Below are positions 27,201 to 39,880 of a stretch of DNA of 64,000 nucleotides, one piece after another. The translations under genes were made by a program, and so were the position numbers. The DNA comes from Echinococcus granulosus (Eukaryota > Platyhelminthes > Cestoda > Cyclophyllidea > Taeniidae). Every line of letters begins with the position of its first letter. Position 1 is the stretch's first letter. Location of the stretch: the NCBI RefSeq assembly GCF_000524195.1, contig NW_020170382.1:64998-128997 (forward strand). Reading direction: 5' to 3'. The notes beneath the pieces were generated by a model. That model was not told the DNA's origin and did no database searches. It saw only the letters and a list, made by a program, of their open reading frames with translations.

Positions 27201-30200
27201 TTTTTGCGCCCCGTCTCTAAAAGAGATAATAACATTTCTTTCAAAACGCCAGGAGTTCAAGCAACAAGATTACTACCATCACAGTCAGATGAAGGTCTGT
27301 ATTAAGGTGCCATATAACAACTCATTCTTCTTTAGAGAAACAAACTTAGCGATAAGAAAAGTGGTTTCGCTATAAGAATCTTTTCAAGACACCTAGTATA
27401 AAAAACCCCAGAGTTAATTTGAAAAATGACTGTCTCTTTGTTTCTGAAATAAAAGAGGACAAATTGTACCTCATGTGCTTCTTCTAACCGGGATAAATGT
27501 TAAGATCAACATCGAAATGGATTCAGTCGAAGAAGATTTTTAGCCGAGGAGCAAAAGTTTTCGTTGATGGATGATAATGGCAGCGTTTCATTATGCGTTT
27601 GTCGGCTAAATTCGACTCAAGACTAAACAAAATAGACACTCAAGGAAGGGTTTAAAAAGTTGAACAATAAGCTGACCGGACATCATTGAGCCAGTGGCAA
27701 GAATGTTGGGTCTGCGAGTGCTGCCGCTGAGACCAGAGGTGCCCATGGCCGGTCGGGTAGTACGCTTGGCGCTTGGGCAGGCCAAATTTGTCTGACTGGC
27801 CGTTCGACTGCTAGTCCCACTGGCCGCGCTCGACTGATCGTCAGCCCCATTTAAGGAGAGTGAGCGCTCTATCGCTTTCCGCTTGGCGAAGTCTAAATTT
27901 CGCAGCACGGTCTCCACTTGATCGGGAAACTTTTCCGCGAAGGACTTGAAGGCCCTACCCAGAGGGAGGAAAAGTGAATAAACATATGCTGGCTTGCTTC
28001 TTTCACTCAAAGACTTTACCAATACAAGAATTTAAATCCACAACTCGATGTAGTACAGATTTGGTAATACAGAGCCAAAACATATTTTTCCTGTTCTTCT
28101 CGGAACTATGAAAGGAAAGGCTAACCCATTTTCCATTATGAATTAGCGCATGAGGTTACTCCTATGCCATTGAAAGGGAAGTGAAACAGCATAACTATTT
28201 TGATGCTGCAACCAAAAAAATACACAGGAATAGTCTTCAATAAACCACGCCCAGCTAAGCTTGCCTGAGCCGAAATGACAAGATAAAGACCAAGAGTGAA
28301 GGAAGCAAGAGCGTCAAAAACTTATAACTAGACATTAGTGAATTCGATTTCAGGGTTAGTATCTCAGGAAATGGACAATGTTTGAAGCAAGCGCACAGAT
28401 GAAAGCGTGTTCAAGACAGGCTATAGGAAAACAATGAATGTCCAACACAAGTCTGATTGGAATGGATTGAGATGGCGATGAGAATTTGACCATGTAAATA
28501 TTCCACTCAAAAGCCATAGGTTTTTGCTAATAAAAAAAACGGAAAGGCACTCGAAAAGAGTCACAATCGCTGCTAGTGTTACACACAACCCGGTATTTCC
28601 GTCCTGGCCCGCAAGCCACAAATACGTAACACATTTAATTTAAAAAAACGAAAGGACAATGTTACAACAGAAGAATAAACCATCTGGATTGGTAGACAAT
28701 GTTAAATACGCAGAGCAAGCTGAGATCTTTTTAACACCTAATGATCATGGTGGTTCGTAGAAATGAACACTGTGAGAAGACTCGGACTTCTACCGAACAG
28801 GTGGCAATGCATTTGAAACGAAGACTTTTACCCAATTTTAGCTCCCAACATGTAACAGGTCAAAGGAGGGCTCATAAAAGCCCGGTTGACGGCCTCCGTG
28901 AAAAGATATACTGCATGAAAAGTTGGAACCTGCTTTAAACGCCCAAATCAAGGTGGGATTACACGAACAAAGTGGATAACGAAGTAAGCTAATGGACTCA
29001 CAGTCGTTAGTTGGAACATGGAAGAAATAAATCTCCCGCTCCCTAGGAGTTCTACACTGGCGAAGCTAAGGCCCACGCCGTGAAAACGCGCGCACGGGCT
29101 GGCGGTGTGGCGTGAGGCATTGTGCCAGGCTCGCGCGCCCAACCACAGTTACTGCTGGATTTAAAGTGCGCCCTGCTACCGAGCGAACCAATCACACGGG
29201 CGGCATGCAAGCAAGCCTGCCTTGAAGCGATTCAACAAATGACGAGAGGCATTTTTGCATCCCCCACTAAATTCACTTTAAGATAACAGCGTGAGTTAGT
29301 GAATTGCAAAACCTCGAAGAGGTTGACGCCATGATGCATTAGTAATTGCGCAATGCTGTTAGGAGATCCAATAACTGAACGCGTGTTTGCCTAACGTCGT
29401 TCATGCATGGGGAGAAAAAGGTTAGATAAAAACGACCAAAGCTCCTTTTACTAAGATTGACTCTCGAGTGACCTCACTTCCTCGCTGCGAGAAAAGGGAG
29501 TGGAGGTAAGTCATTTATCAATTAGTGAGGAAGCGAGTGATACATAGATGGCATCTGGGGGACAACTCAATAAGAAAACCTATTCAGATCAAAAAATTAG
29601 CGTACCAGTTAGACACTACACTTGAAACAGATTGCTCCAATTTTAAGCTTTCGAGTAGGTTTCGTGTTCATCATAAAGTCTGGCAAAATGCAATTGGTTA
29701 TTATGTGGACAACAACTGCTGTATGAATCAACAGAAAATATGGTGCAACAATACAGAGAATGGCCTACTTTTGACCGACATAAGGAATTAAAATTCTCCA
29801 AAAAAATTCACAAATAATAAGCAAGGCAAGAACAAGCAGTGTTGAGGCGATGGGAGACTCACTTTCTTGTTGCAGATCGGGCATCCTGATCAGCATCAGA
29901 AACGCCCTTGCATAGCACTTCCTGAATAAGGGCCATGTGCCTCTCCAGCACATGCACAGGCCAGCATTGAAAGATGGGATCGAGGAAGATACAAACGTAC
30001 CTGGAGAAAGCAAACGATAAAAGGTGGATTAATTAAGTAATTGCCCCATTGTTTCCTTGCATAACATTAGCACTTGGAGATGATCCGATGCTCAATTTTG
30101 TGGTGGTATAATTGTTGCAAAGATCTTCAATTCCCACAGACTAGTACGCCAGTGAAATTGCGCAACAATGGGGTCAACGAAAAGAAAAAGATCAAGGGAG

Positions 30201-33200
30201 AAGGCAAGAGAGTGGATCGGTGCTTAGTCAATGGAAAATCATCATAATTTTGTGAACTAGAAAAACAAAAAGTTGAGGTCAGTACCATTACTTCACTTGC
30301 CTTCGAGGATCGTAAAATCAAAATCAAATCCACGATTCATGCATGATGGAAATCATGGAGGCAACTGAATGAGGCCGAAACAAATAAAGGCATACCAGCA
30401 AACGAATCCTTGTAATTTGAATCGCCTTTTAAGTGAATATGCGAACTGCTTATTTATGTCGATAAAAAGTGCCGGGGAAAAAAGTTAACCGTTACCTATA
30501 TGCGACGACAGGAAAGAATACATTCAGACGAAATTGCGGAAAATCATAAGGTAGCGCGTCTTCTGAAAACTAGATGCAAATTTTCGCATTTCCAGCACAC
30601 CGCAGGGATAGAGTAGACAAATTATTACTGGCAACTTCAACAGCTCAGCGACTAGTTGAGCAGCATAACCTTTCGCTTCAAAAATGACGATAAGATGGTA
30701 AATAAGCGAATCTTCAAGTGGTCACAGGAATGCACCTTGATTCACTACACAAGGCAAATAAGGTAGCAATAAGTCAAGCAGGAATTCGTGGGAAAATAGA
30801 GGCAGAGCCTGATCTTATTTCGGCTTAATGCATTCGTTACCAGCGTCAATAGTATCCTATGTCTAAATTATCTTACTTGAGCCCGTCATCACAAATGCTT
30901 GCCATTTGCTGTCAGTTCATGCAAGATGAATGGTTGCACAAAATTGTTAAAACCTGACCGATCGAACTGAAAACAACAAAACTGATGTAGGATGTTCCTG
31001 TTCCGCGAATGGATGCATTTTTTATTAGCAATTAAATTAAACTATTCGGTAGCACAAGTGTTGGTGTTGAGGTGGTCGATTTTTTCAAAGATCCTGAAGT
31101 CATTTTATGAACGTCCAAATACGCGTACAGCAGAACCGCAAATAGAGCCAATTCTCATGATTATATCGGTGAGTACAAAAACGGACATACGGTCCTTGCG
31201 CCTGTAGGTAAATAGCGCCGTGGGACAAAACATCCATGTGTCCAAGCGACCGCAAGCACACTGAAGACCCACCAATGGCCAGGGCCATGTCCACGTAGCT
31301 ATGACACGCATGATACAATGGCGCTCAATAATAATTTTACGGTAAACGGGCTGAGTTTCAGGCCATCAAAGTGAGCCTTCCCTTGTCACATGATGTTTCG
31401 CCTCCCTATTGGACACATCCACTTCACGAAATGGCACACAATGCATCCATTTCTAGTGGCAGTCGAGTGTTAATTGGGGTCACAAACAATCCAGTTGTTT
31501 GATGAAGTCGAAGCCCATATTTACACACCTGCAAAACTATCGCGTCTTAAAGTTTGTTATAATGAAAAAACAATTTAAAATCGCAAATAATGGTTAACGC
31601 GTTAAAAAGAAATTTGACACTTGTTTTGTTTTCTAAATCGGCATAATATGAATTAATGTGGACCTCAAACTTCGGCATAGTAGCTTTGAAAATAGAAATT
31701 GTGATTTACCTATTTCTATTGGGTTTTCAAAAGTTCGGAACAATACGATAAGACCGAAAAAGGAGCCGCACAAGAACAAACGGTTTAAAGTCAAGCTATC
31801 AGGGAAAATGTACGACTTGATTCGTGGCTCTTAAACCAGATTGATGTTCAATTCACAATTAATAATAGATCATTTTTAAAAGGCAATGAAGCCATGAAAA
31901 CGAACGCTTCCTTTCCAAAGTCAAGATAACTACTGTGAATAGAAAGTGGAAAATCCAGACGATTCGTGGAATGACAAAGGTGGACACCTTTGAAGATGAT
32001 TGCTCAAAATACTCAAAGGTAAGCAAAATGTTTTTAAAAGACTATCAACGCGTTTGCACGCGAAACAATGAAGTTGTAATCGACCACATGAAAATCTAGT
32101 TTAATTTCACATCGGCAGAAATGAAGAACGGAAGTGCACAAAACGAATGATTTAATTTTAGGGTATGCTGGTAGGCGGAAAATGGTATAGGGTTCATTTT
32201 AATGAGCAAAAAAGGAACGAGCAAAGTCTTCTCAAAAAAGGTAAAGAGCAACGTGGAAAATAGAGATAATCAACCACGAAATGATAATAAAATCTTAAAT
32301 CATATCTTACACAAAATTGTAAACCTTTACACCTTGTAAAGTCATTAAAAAGCACTTCTTTTCCGATGAGAAATACATGAAACATAATTATTAGCAATCG
32401 CAAGAACGATAAAGTGGACGGAGAATATCCGAGACTATTTAGTAAGCAAGCACAAAAGAGCACACAGCGAGAAGCACCACTTTGGAGCGAATACTAATCT
32501 GGAACCATTACTTTCTAAGGCACACATTTCCCATTCCGTGGTGTCCACGTTAGAGACCAAACGGATACTACAGGTACACCAAGCGATTGGGATGTCAGAA
32601 CATGTTTCATCAAAGCTTTTGCATTACCACATCTCGATTGCTTCGACAGAAATGTGCAAAAGCACATTGACAATAAAACCCAAGGCGGGCACCGTAGAAG
32701 CTCGCAGGAATGATGAGAGTTGCACTGATTTCGAGATAGTGAATTTGGACATCGTAGCGATTCATGCTCTCAAAATACGCCTCATAGAAAGGCACTTAAG
32801 TGAGAATAGAATGAGAATAAACGAAAAATAAGCTGAATGAATGAGCGTATTCTGAGTTCGGGTAGGTGTACAAAATGGTTTGATAAAATATAAAACACCT
32901 AATGGATGCGACCAATGAGAAAGTTCCGTAGATGACAGTAAGTTCATTCGAACACGTGAACAGATAGTTTGTGAAAAGGTCAATCAAGTAAAACCATGTT
33001 TTAGCGAGCGCCTGAAAAGAGGTGCCAAAACTGGTGTCACAAAAGGTGTTACTTAAGCTCAGAATTAAATACCATTTTGCTGGTGAGTAAACTTGTTTTT
33101 GTACGAATAAGCATATACCGATTCTATGTTTCGAAAGAATCAGTAAATCCGGAAAGCACGAGCCCAGATTCATATTTCGTCAACCTTAAAGGGAATTTTT

Positions 33201-34613
33201 GCGGCCACTACAGCTCCCTGTGCAATTTTTGCTCATCACAGTGACTCACTAAGAATAGGCTAATGTGAAATGCCTCCACAAGGGGTCTTAGAGTAAGTGA
33301 CACACTTGAGCAATAAAATGACAACAAACAGAACGTACTTTCGCAAAACACTGGATTTGGACGATAAACCACCGGCAATGATGGGGAAAAGTCGCGAAGC
33401 AAAGGTGTTCTAGGAGTAGAAGTGGTTAATTTATTTAGTGGGTTTGAGAAAAAGGACACAAACGGTTCGGGAAACGCGTAAAATATTTGCAATGCGAAAT
33501 ATTGCGTGATCTTTCGTTTCAGTAGTTTCGGGGCCAAAGCAGAACATTCTTCCAGTATGTTGATGAAAGAGTTATGGAATTTAGGTAAATTGTGTGTGCA
33601 TCGAACCAAATTTATGACAAAAAAGCGAACAAATTATAGTTCTGGGCAAAAGTTGCCCATTACCAGCAAATCAAAGTGCATTTACGATGAAAAACCAAAT
33701 CTTAGTAAAACATACACGGATAATAAAACCAATTGCGGTTATGGCACTGGTTGACATAATTTTAGCACTGTTCGGTATCAAATTGAGGAGAGTTTGCATA
33801 ATTATCTCCGCAAAATGATCGAATTTGCTACCGGTTTCTTGGGACAAATATCTGTAATGAAAGAAAAATACAGGGCTAATAAGCATATTGTCGATCTTTG
33901 TTAGTTGGAACTAAAATGAGGCTATCGGTAAAACTGTTCCAGTCATCAATTATAGCTAGTTCTTTAGTAAGGTCATAATTCGATGAGATCAACAAATGGT
34001 TTGGTACAAGTAGATAGACATACGCCACAGTAACAGACGCCTCTCGCACTACTTGGGATCGAAGATCCTGAAGACATCCCAGGACAGGCGTCTCCAGTGT
34101 TCGAAGAAGGGCTGGAAATTCATCCATCTGATGGCCTCCACTGCCAACAACATTGCGGAGGTCTTTCAACTGTAAAAGGTAAATAAAAAGGTAACACTGG
34201 GTTATATGTCCGCAGAAGGAGGCGTATTAGCGCACTAAAGTGCAACACCTACCGCATTTGCACGACGCTCCCAGTCCTCGGGGTTGACACAAAGGGACTC
34301 TTTTATCTTTGTCATATATTCGGAAAGATCCCGTGAGGAGTAGATCTACACGTGGGTATGAGAGAGGTAATGCGATTGTGACATACCGGTAAGGAGGAAA
34401 CTGTTGAGAATGCATGCCTGAATCCTTCCTCGTCAATTGCACCAGAAGCTTTAATGAACATTAGCTTGAAATGGTTTCATGCATATGAATTTGTAAAGGA
34501 AAAAAGGGCATCGAAATAATCACTTACATCCCGATTTGGTTGCCATACGACGTAACGTACTCCCTCCGTTAATACTACTCATTGTGGGTAAACGTCTGAA
34601 GGATACAAGCGAG
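10284..34613 (-). CDS. CLASP: CLASP, microtubule plus-end stabilising protein (TOG1-less form)
   Basis: About 26 exons give about 1,170 codons colinear with animal CLASP1/2. CLASPs bind microtubule plus ends and the cell cortex, promote rescue and act at kinetochores. Exons: 34613-34528 (ATG at 34582), 34448-34387, 34345-34253, 34169-34024, 33851-33716, 30000-29863, 27954-27677, 27216-27139, 26001-25861, 25078-24784, 24721-24651, 23410-23291, 22409-22306, 21555-21492, 21366-21203, 20605-20380, 19781-19594, 16393-16054, 15973-15925, 15836-15777, 15211-15151, 15085-14959, 13981-13853, 12236-12030 and 10400-10284. The landmarks IYSSRDL, DLRSQVVREA, WSEKKEGLL, WSTEPKSADVRR, RSAEEC and KMQTQV match the family in order. 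One exon after 33716 is unsure (candidate 30562-30496), the 24651 to 23410 junction does not keep phase, and the final C-terminal exon is not found. Confidence 0.9.
14119..14136 (+). repeat. (CA)9 microsatellite
   Basis: Nine CA units in a CLASP intron, about 140 bases upstream of the exon that starts at 13981 on the minus strand. Confidence 0.9.
16054..16393 (-). CDS. CLASP: CLASP low-complexity exon with a TSIP motif
   Basis: A 340-base exon rich in Pro, Ser, Gln and Gly lies between TOG3 and the C-terminal domain. It contains KNRSTSIPDGR, a [S/T]-x-I-P match with basic and Ser neighbours, the consensus by which many plus-end proteins bind EB1. In vertebrate CLASPs the SxIP motifs lie earlier, between TOG2 and TOG3, so a role here is inference. 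Incoming phase 2 and outgoing phase 0 both fit the neighbours. Confidence 0.8.
18220..19050 (+). mobile_element. Decayed mariner-type transposase relic, copy 2
   Basis: The open frame at 18583-19047 ends with the clearest mariner signature in the window: ALGLGWKGDNAQLHPSY, then SSNISPVDYCLF. It corresponds to the family's LGWEVLxHPPYSPDLxPSDYxLF block, where the D of PVDY aligns with the third catalytic Asp. Upstream, RRRVCMLCVCCG and FQGNTGTCASCC match the other two blocks but sit in other frames with stops between. The GN in place of DN at the second catalytic Asp also argues that it is inactive. It lies in the large CLASP intron between exons 19594 and 16393, opposite to CLASP. Confidence 0.7.
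19594..22409 (-). CDS. CLASP: CLASP TOG3 domain exons
   Basis: Exons 22409-22306, 21555-21492, 21366-21203, 20605-20380 and 19781-19594 join with matching phases. They give EIIKLLGSSQWSEKKEGLL, then HAEVMRVAEVLS, an FMETLQLFIKGYHQFLHDW helix pair, SPTLKVKARVLEYL, WSTEPKSADVRR and LASRVVIKLSDLNPAAF. This is the family order of the third TOG domain. The exon at 23410-23291 just upstream encodes RRQYESDDNASETSSMCSER, the conserved acidic/Ser stretch before TOG3. Confidence 0.9.
24651..27954 (-). CDS. CLASP: CLASP basic Ser-rich linker exons
   Basis: Exons 27954-27677, 27216-27139, 26001-25861, 25078-24784 and 24721-24651 follow TOG2. The first begins KAFKSFAEKFPDQVETVL, the end of TOG2. The rest is Ser, Arg, Gly and Ala rich, as in the CLASP linker that carries microtubule- and EB-binding motifs. 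The junction KKISMSQ/PDSPGS resembles the vertebrate KMVSQSQPGSRSGSPG segment. Phases agree from 30000 down to the 24721-24651 exon. Confidence 0.8.
30496..30562 (-). CDS. Tentative CLASP exon in TOG2
   Basis: A 67-base open segment with a good acceptor (TAGTTTTCAG) and a GTAACG donor ends in phase 2, as the following exon at 30000-29863 requires. It would join upstream only if the preceding exon used its alternative GTGTAT donor. The encoded residues (DALPYDFPQFR...) do not resemble the expected family segment (x-VPRLIPLI...VRRR), so this may be chance. Confidence 0.2.
30563..33715. other. Large CLASP intron
   Basis: About 3 kb of AT-rich sequence. Open frames near 31.1-31.3 and 32.2-33.6 kb are hydrophobic, lack splice context and match no family I know. 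One missing CLASP exon may lie here. Confidence 0.4.
33716..34345 (-). CDS. CLASP: CLASP TOG2-like domain exons
   Basis: Three exons (34345-34253, 34169-34024, 33851-33716) encode IYSSRDL...WERRANA, LKDLRNVV...DLRSQVVREASVTVA and YLSQETGSKFDHFAE...IPNSAK...FIIR. These match the first half of the second TOG domain, built of HEAT-like helices that bind tubulin. Phases agree at both junctions (0, then 2). The two residues before the domain (LP, from 34387) follow the conserved acidic AIDEEGF linker encoded at 34448-34387. Confidence 0.9.
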
Positions 34614-36444
34614 CTGAAAAATATAATTATCCCCCAACAACTATTTTTTATCCCACAATCTCCGTTCCAAGGTCAGGACAGTGAATCAAATAACTGAAAA
34701 ACGCAATAAAGGAAGAGGAGTAAACACCACTACTACATTAGTAAGCAAGATTCATTCATTACGAAACATGGAAAATTATCATCACTTTAACGTGGATAAA
34801 ATGTGGATTATATAAACTCGGATAAGAAAGATAATGACAAAAAACCCTATTCGTAGAACACCAATTATAGATGCTCAAACCTAAAACTTAACTTAAATCT
34901 ATAAAGGCAGAATCCAAAATATTAGTGGCTCAAGAAAATATTTTAACTATTTTTCGAGACAAGTTTTCGATTTAGGAATTAGCGAAACAGAAAAGCAAGC
35001 AAGAAGGCGAAACAGGAACAAAAACGGACACTTATGTATTACAAATGAAAGGCAAGCATTGAATAGGAAAAAAACAAGCCCAAGGTAAAATAAGTGACAT
35101 TTAATTCAGTAAAGATAGGTACCAATTAGAGGGTGAAGGGCACCAGAATGTCGCATAACTCAAAGGATGAGGTGAATACTCAACACACTTTACCCCTGTT
35201 AGAATACTGCCAAATCAGGACTTAACTTAACCATAAAAGTTAAAGTAGCCTGAGACAATTCTACCTCCAAATAATGGATTATTCTTTGACTCGATTGTAA
35301 GGCAATCATACAGATAATTGAGAATCTCAGTCAAAGCTGCGCTAAGTGTGATATATTTCCACATCATTAAAATGAATACCAAATAAGGACGAAAAAATGC
35401 TGGCGAAGATAAAACACAAGACAAAGTGGTAGGCAGGGACCAAATATACTACATGGGTGACAAGCCCTCGAAAGAGTATTGCCGCCTAGAACCAGTTATC
35501 CAGATGCACACCAAACAGAAATATTATAACCAATCTAAGTAGCTTGACAGCCGAACAAATTAATTGCAATGTAACGAAATGGAAGCAAAAACACACACAA
35601 TACGATTATCTGATACACAAACGCACCCGTGTTTCTTTTGGGAGCGCAACCAGTGTATTCATTTGATACATTCAAATCTATCAATTGGGCAAATAACAGC
35701 TTTAAGCAAACAAACAGTCAATATATAGAACAAAAAATATACTAAGAAAAATATTTAAAAAATAGGATTTACGATGTTTTGAGGGGGACAATAATAGTAA
35801 ACAGGTCAAAAATGAAAATTTCAAATATTTCTTTGGGGTCACAACCGATAAAATGACATGGCACTACATTTAACAAATTTGTTTTGTCTAAATTATGGGT
35901 AAAAACCTTTTGTTCTTACCTCCGTTTCTTTCTTCCCGTGCGGGCATAAAGTAATCGCTATTTACAAGAATTTGGTTTGGCTCTAATTAAACAGGTCTGT
36001 TAAACAGACCTAATCATTTATCAATAAATGGAATGTTCCGATTAAATTTCAATGAACCTTCAGACATCTAGTTTTTCCCTTTTTGCCTATATATTATAAC
36101 AATTCTCTGATCATCCCCTTGCTTCCAGGGCTAGCCATGGTTGCCATTTGGATGATTCTTAACCGGATTACTCCCTGTATTTCCTTTCTTATTCCAAGCG
36201 TAAAAATTTAATAACCTAAGGAACTCTAAGTGGTTATTGCTGCTCCCTTTGACAAATTTTTAATCACTAAGTACACACATTTTTGTGGATTTTTTTATTT
36301 AACAGAAAATTCGCACATTTGCATTTTTGCTGGGTTTAATGAATGCCGTTACTTGTACTAGTGTTCTTACTTGAAATGATGTTATTGCTCATAATTTTTC
36401 TGCTAACCTTGGAACGAAGAGGTGGCCGTTCCCAGTTTGTTGGA
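34614..36444. other. Divergent spacer between CLASP and NDUFAF7
   Basis: The two genes point away from each other from this 1.8 kb AT-rich stretch, so it should hold both promoters. I see no defined promoter element. The CLASP side ends at an acceptor-like ATTTTTCAG (minus strand) just upstream of 34613, which could be a spliced-leader trans-splice site or the end of a cis intron. No TOG1-like exon is visible here. Confidence 0.5.
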
Positions 36445-38627
<2,183 letters not shown>

Positions 38628-38993
38628 AACGTGCCTCCCAATCTTTGTAAGCGGAATAGATTTGTAGGTAGTTTATTCTTGACTTCTATATTTCGGGTCC
38701 TAGTCTGTCAGTGGAGAGCTACAGCTGTAATCAACCAACACCTCACTCGCTTCACTTTAGTTCACGTCAGTTTCGTGAACCACAGGACCCATGATCATAT
38801 TGTTCTTTGAAGTTTACTCCGCTCAAATGGCTAGTGTGGACAGCATCAAGTGGCAGCGGACACAAACTTCAAACTGCCCTTTCTTAAAACGAAAACTTGG
38901 ATGCATACCAATTTGTGACCTTCGGGAACTATTTATTGTTTCCCATAATTTCACCTCTATCGCTTCTCTCATTTTTGACGGTGATAGATGCTT

Positions 38994-38999
38994 TTTATT
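38994..38999 (-). terminator. Possible poly(A) signal for nesprin
   Basis: An AATAAA on the minus strand about 645 bases after the KASH stop codon. If both this and the plus-strand signal at 39058 are used, the two convergent 3' UTRs overlap slightly. Confidence 0.2.
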
Positions 39000-39057
39000 A
39001 ATAATTTAGCCGCATGAGTCGCCTGGGGCACTTGTACAAATTTAGATGGAACACATG

Positions 39058-39063
39058 AATAAA
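39058..39063 (+). terminator. Possible poly(A) signal for NDUFAF7
   Basis: An AATAAA about 430 bases after the NDUFAF7 stop codon. It is a plausible but unproven 3' end signal in AT-rich sequence. Confidence 0.25.
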
Positions 39064-39643
39064 TAATACCCTTTTCCTTGCACTCCCGTTGGCTGAATGT
39101 AGTCCTGAAAAACCACTGGACGGTAAGGCGAGACGGATGCTGTACACCTAACTCCGGCATTAATTTAAATAGAGCATGGCAAATGACCCACGGTGTGCGT
39201 TCACCGTAGAGCATTGACTTAAGCAGTACAAGTCTAGTCCGTGGACTACAGCCCACAAAAAGAACGTGCCTTGATTTGTTGAATTCCAGCAGGCGCCCTG
39301 AGGCTGTTGAAATCAGGCCCTTTCGCCTTGGAGGAAAATCAACATGACTTTTACGCTATACCATGACGGACATCTCATGAGGGGACGACGGTGCTTATTT
39401 GCATTGTAACCTAACTAGGCGGGTTGTCTGATCGTCGTAGTTTCCGGTCGTTACCTTAATGGCGCAAAATTCTGCCGATTTCATTTTCATTAACACCCCC
39501 TACTCACGTTTAGTGGAGTTCTTTCCAGATGCAAAAATCTCATATAGCTGTTAAGGGAGGCTCGAGAGTCTCGATTTCATGACTAAGCTTTGGCTTATTA
39601 CAAAATACCATGAAATAATGGATGGGTAAGCAAAAATCAGGGT

Positions 39644-39880
39644 CTACGTTGGAGGTGGGTACAGGTAAAGGGGGAAGGTGATGTCGAACTGCCGTCCTGC
39701 AGTCAAATCCGTGTGGATGCAAAAGTCAGCTTGAAAAGAGGCACCACATGGAGGAGACCGTCTGAAGATGAAGTACGCAAGCCATGTTAGGCAGAATCCA
39801 AGTACGAAGAAGGTTGGAAGTCGGCGAATCCGGAGGAGAACATGGTGTGGTCTTGAGAGCGCAGCACTTTTACCCGTCAC
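39644..39880 (-). CDS. KASH-domain exon of nesprin
   Basis: After an acceptor (AACAGTAACCAG) a phase 0 frame of 78 codons runs to TAG. It has a basic neck (VLLRIRRLP), one membrane segment (TFFVLGFCLTWLAYFIF), then a 39-residue tail ending LYLYPPPT. Animal KASH domains have one membrane anchor and about 30 lumenal residues. They carry a Cys that bonds to SUN about 23 residues before the end, and finish PPPT or PPPL. Here ADFC places a Cys 24 residues before the last residue, and the final PPPT is exact. The tail is otherwise divergent and somewhat longer. It may be spliced from the donor at 42824 or from a donor inside the 42044-41331 exon; both cannot be told apart here. Confidence 0.8.
   Translation of the reverse strand: MTGKSAALSRPHHVLLRIRRLPTFFVLGFCLTWLAYFIFRRSPPCGASFQADFCIHTDLTAGRQFDITFPLYLYPPPT

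Noticed and set aside
31100..31318. Overlapping minus-strand frames in the large CLASP intron, considered as the missing TOG2 exon
   Set aside because: The phase could be made to fit at the acceptor, but the residues do not match the conserved CLASP segment and the frame ends in stops.
38969..39256. 95-codon minus-strand frame downstream of NDUFAF7
   Set aside because: It looks weakly coding but has no splice partner and no family I can name; it lies in the expected nesprin 3' UTR.
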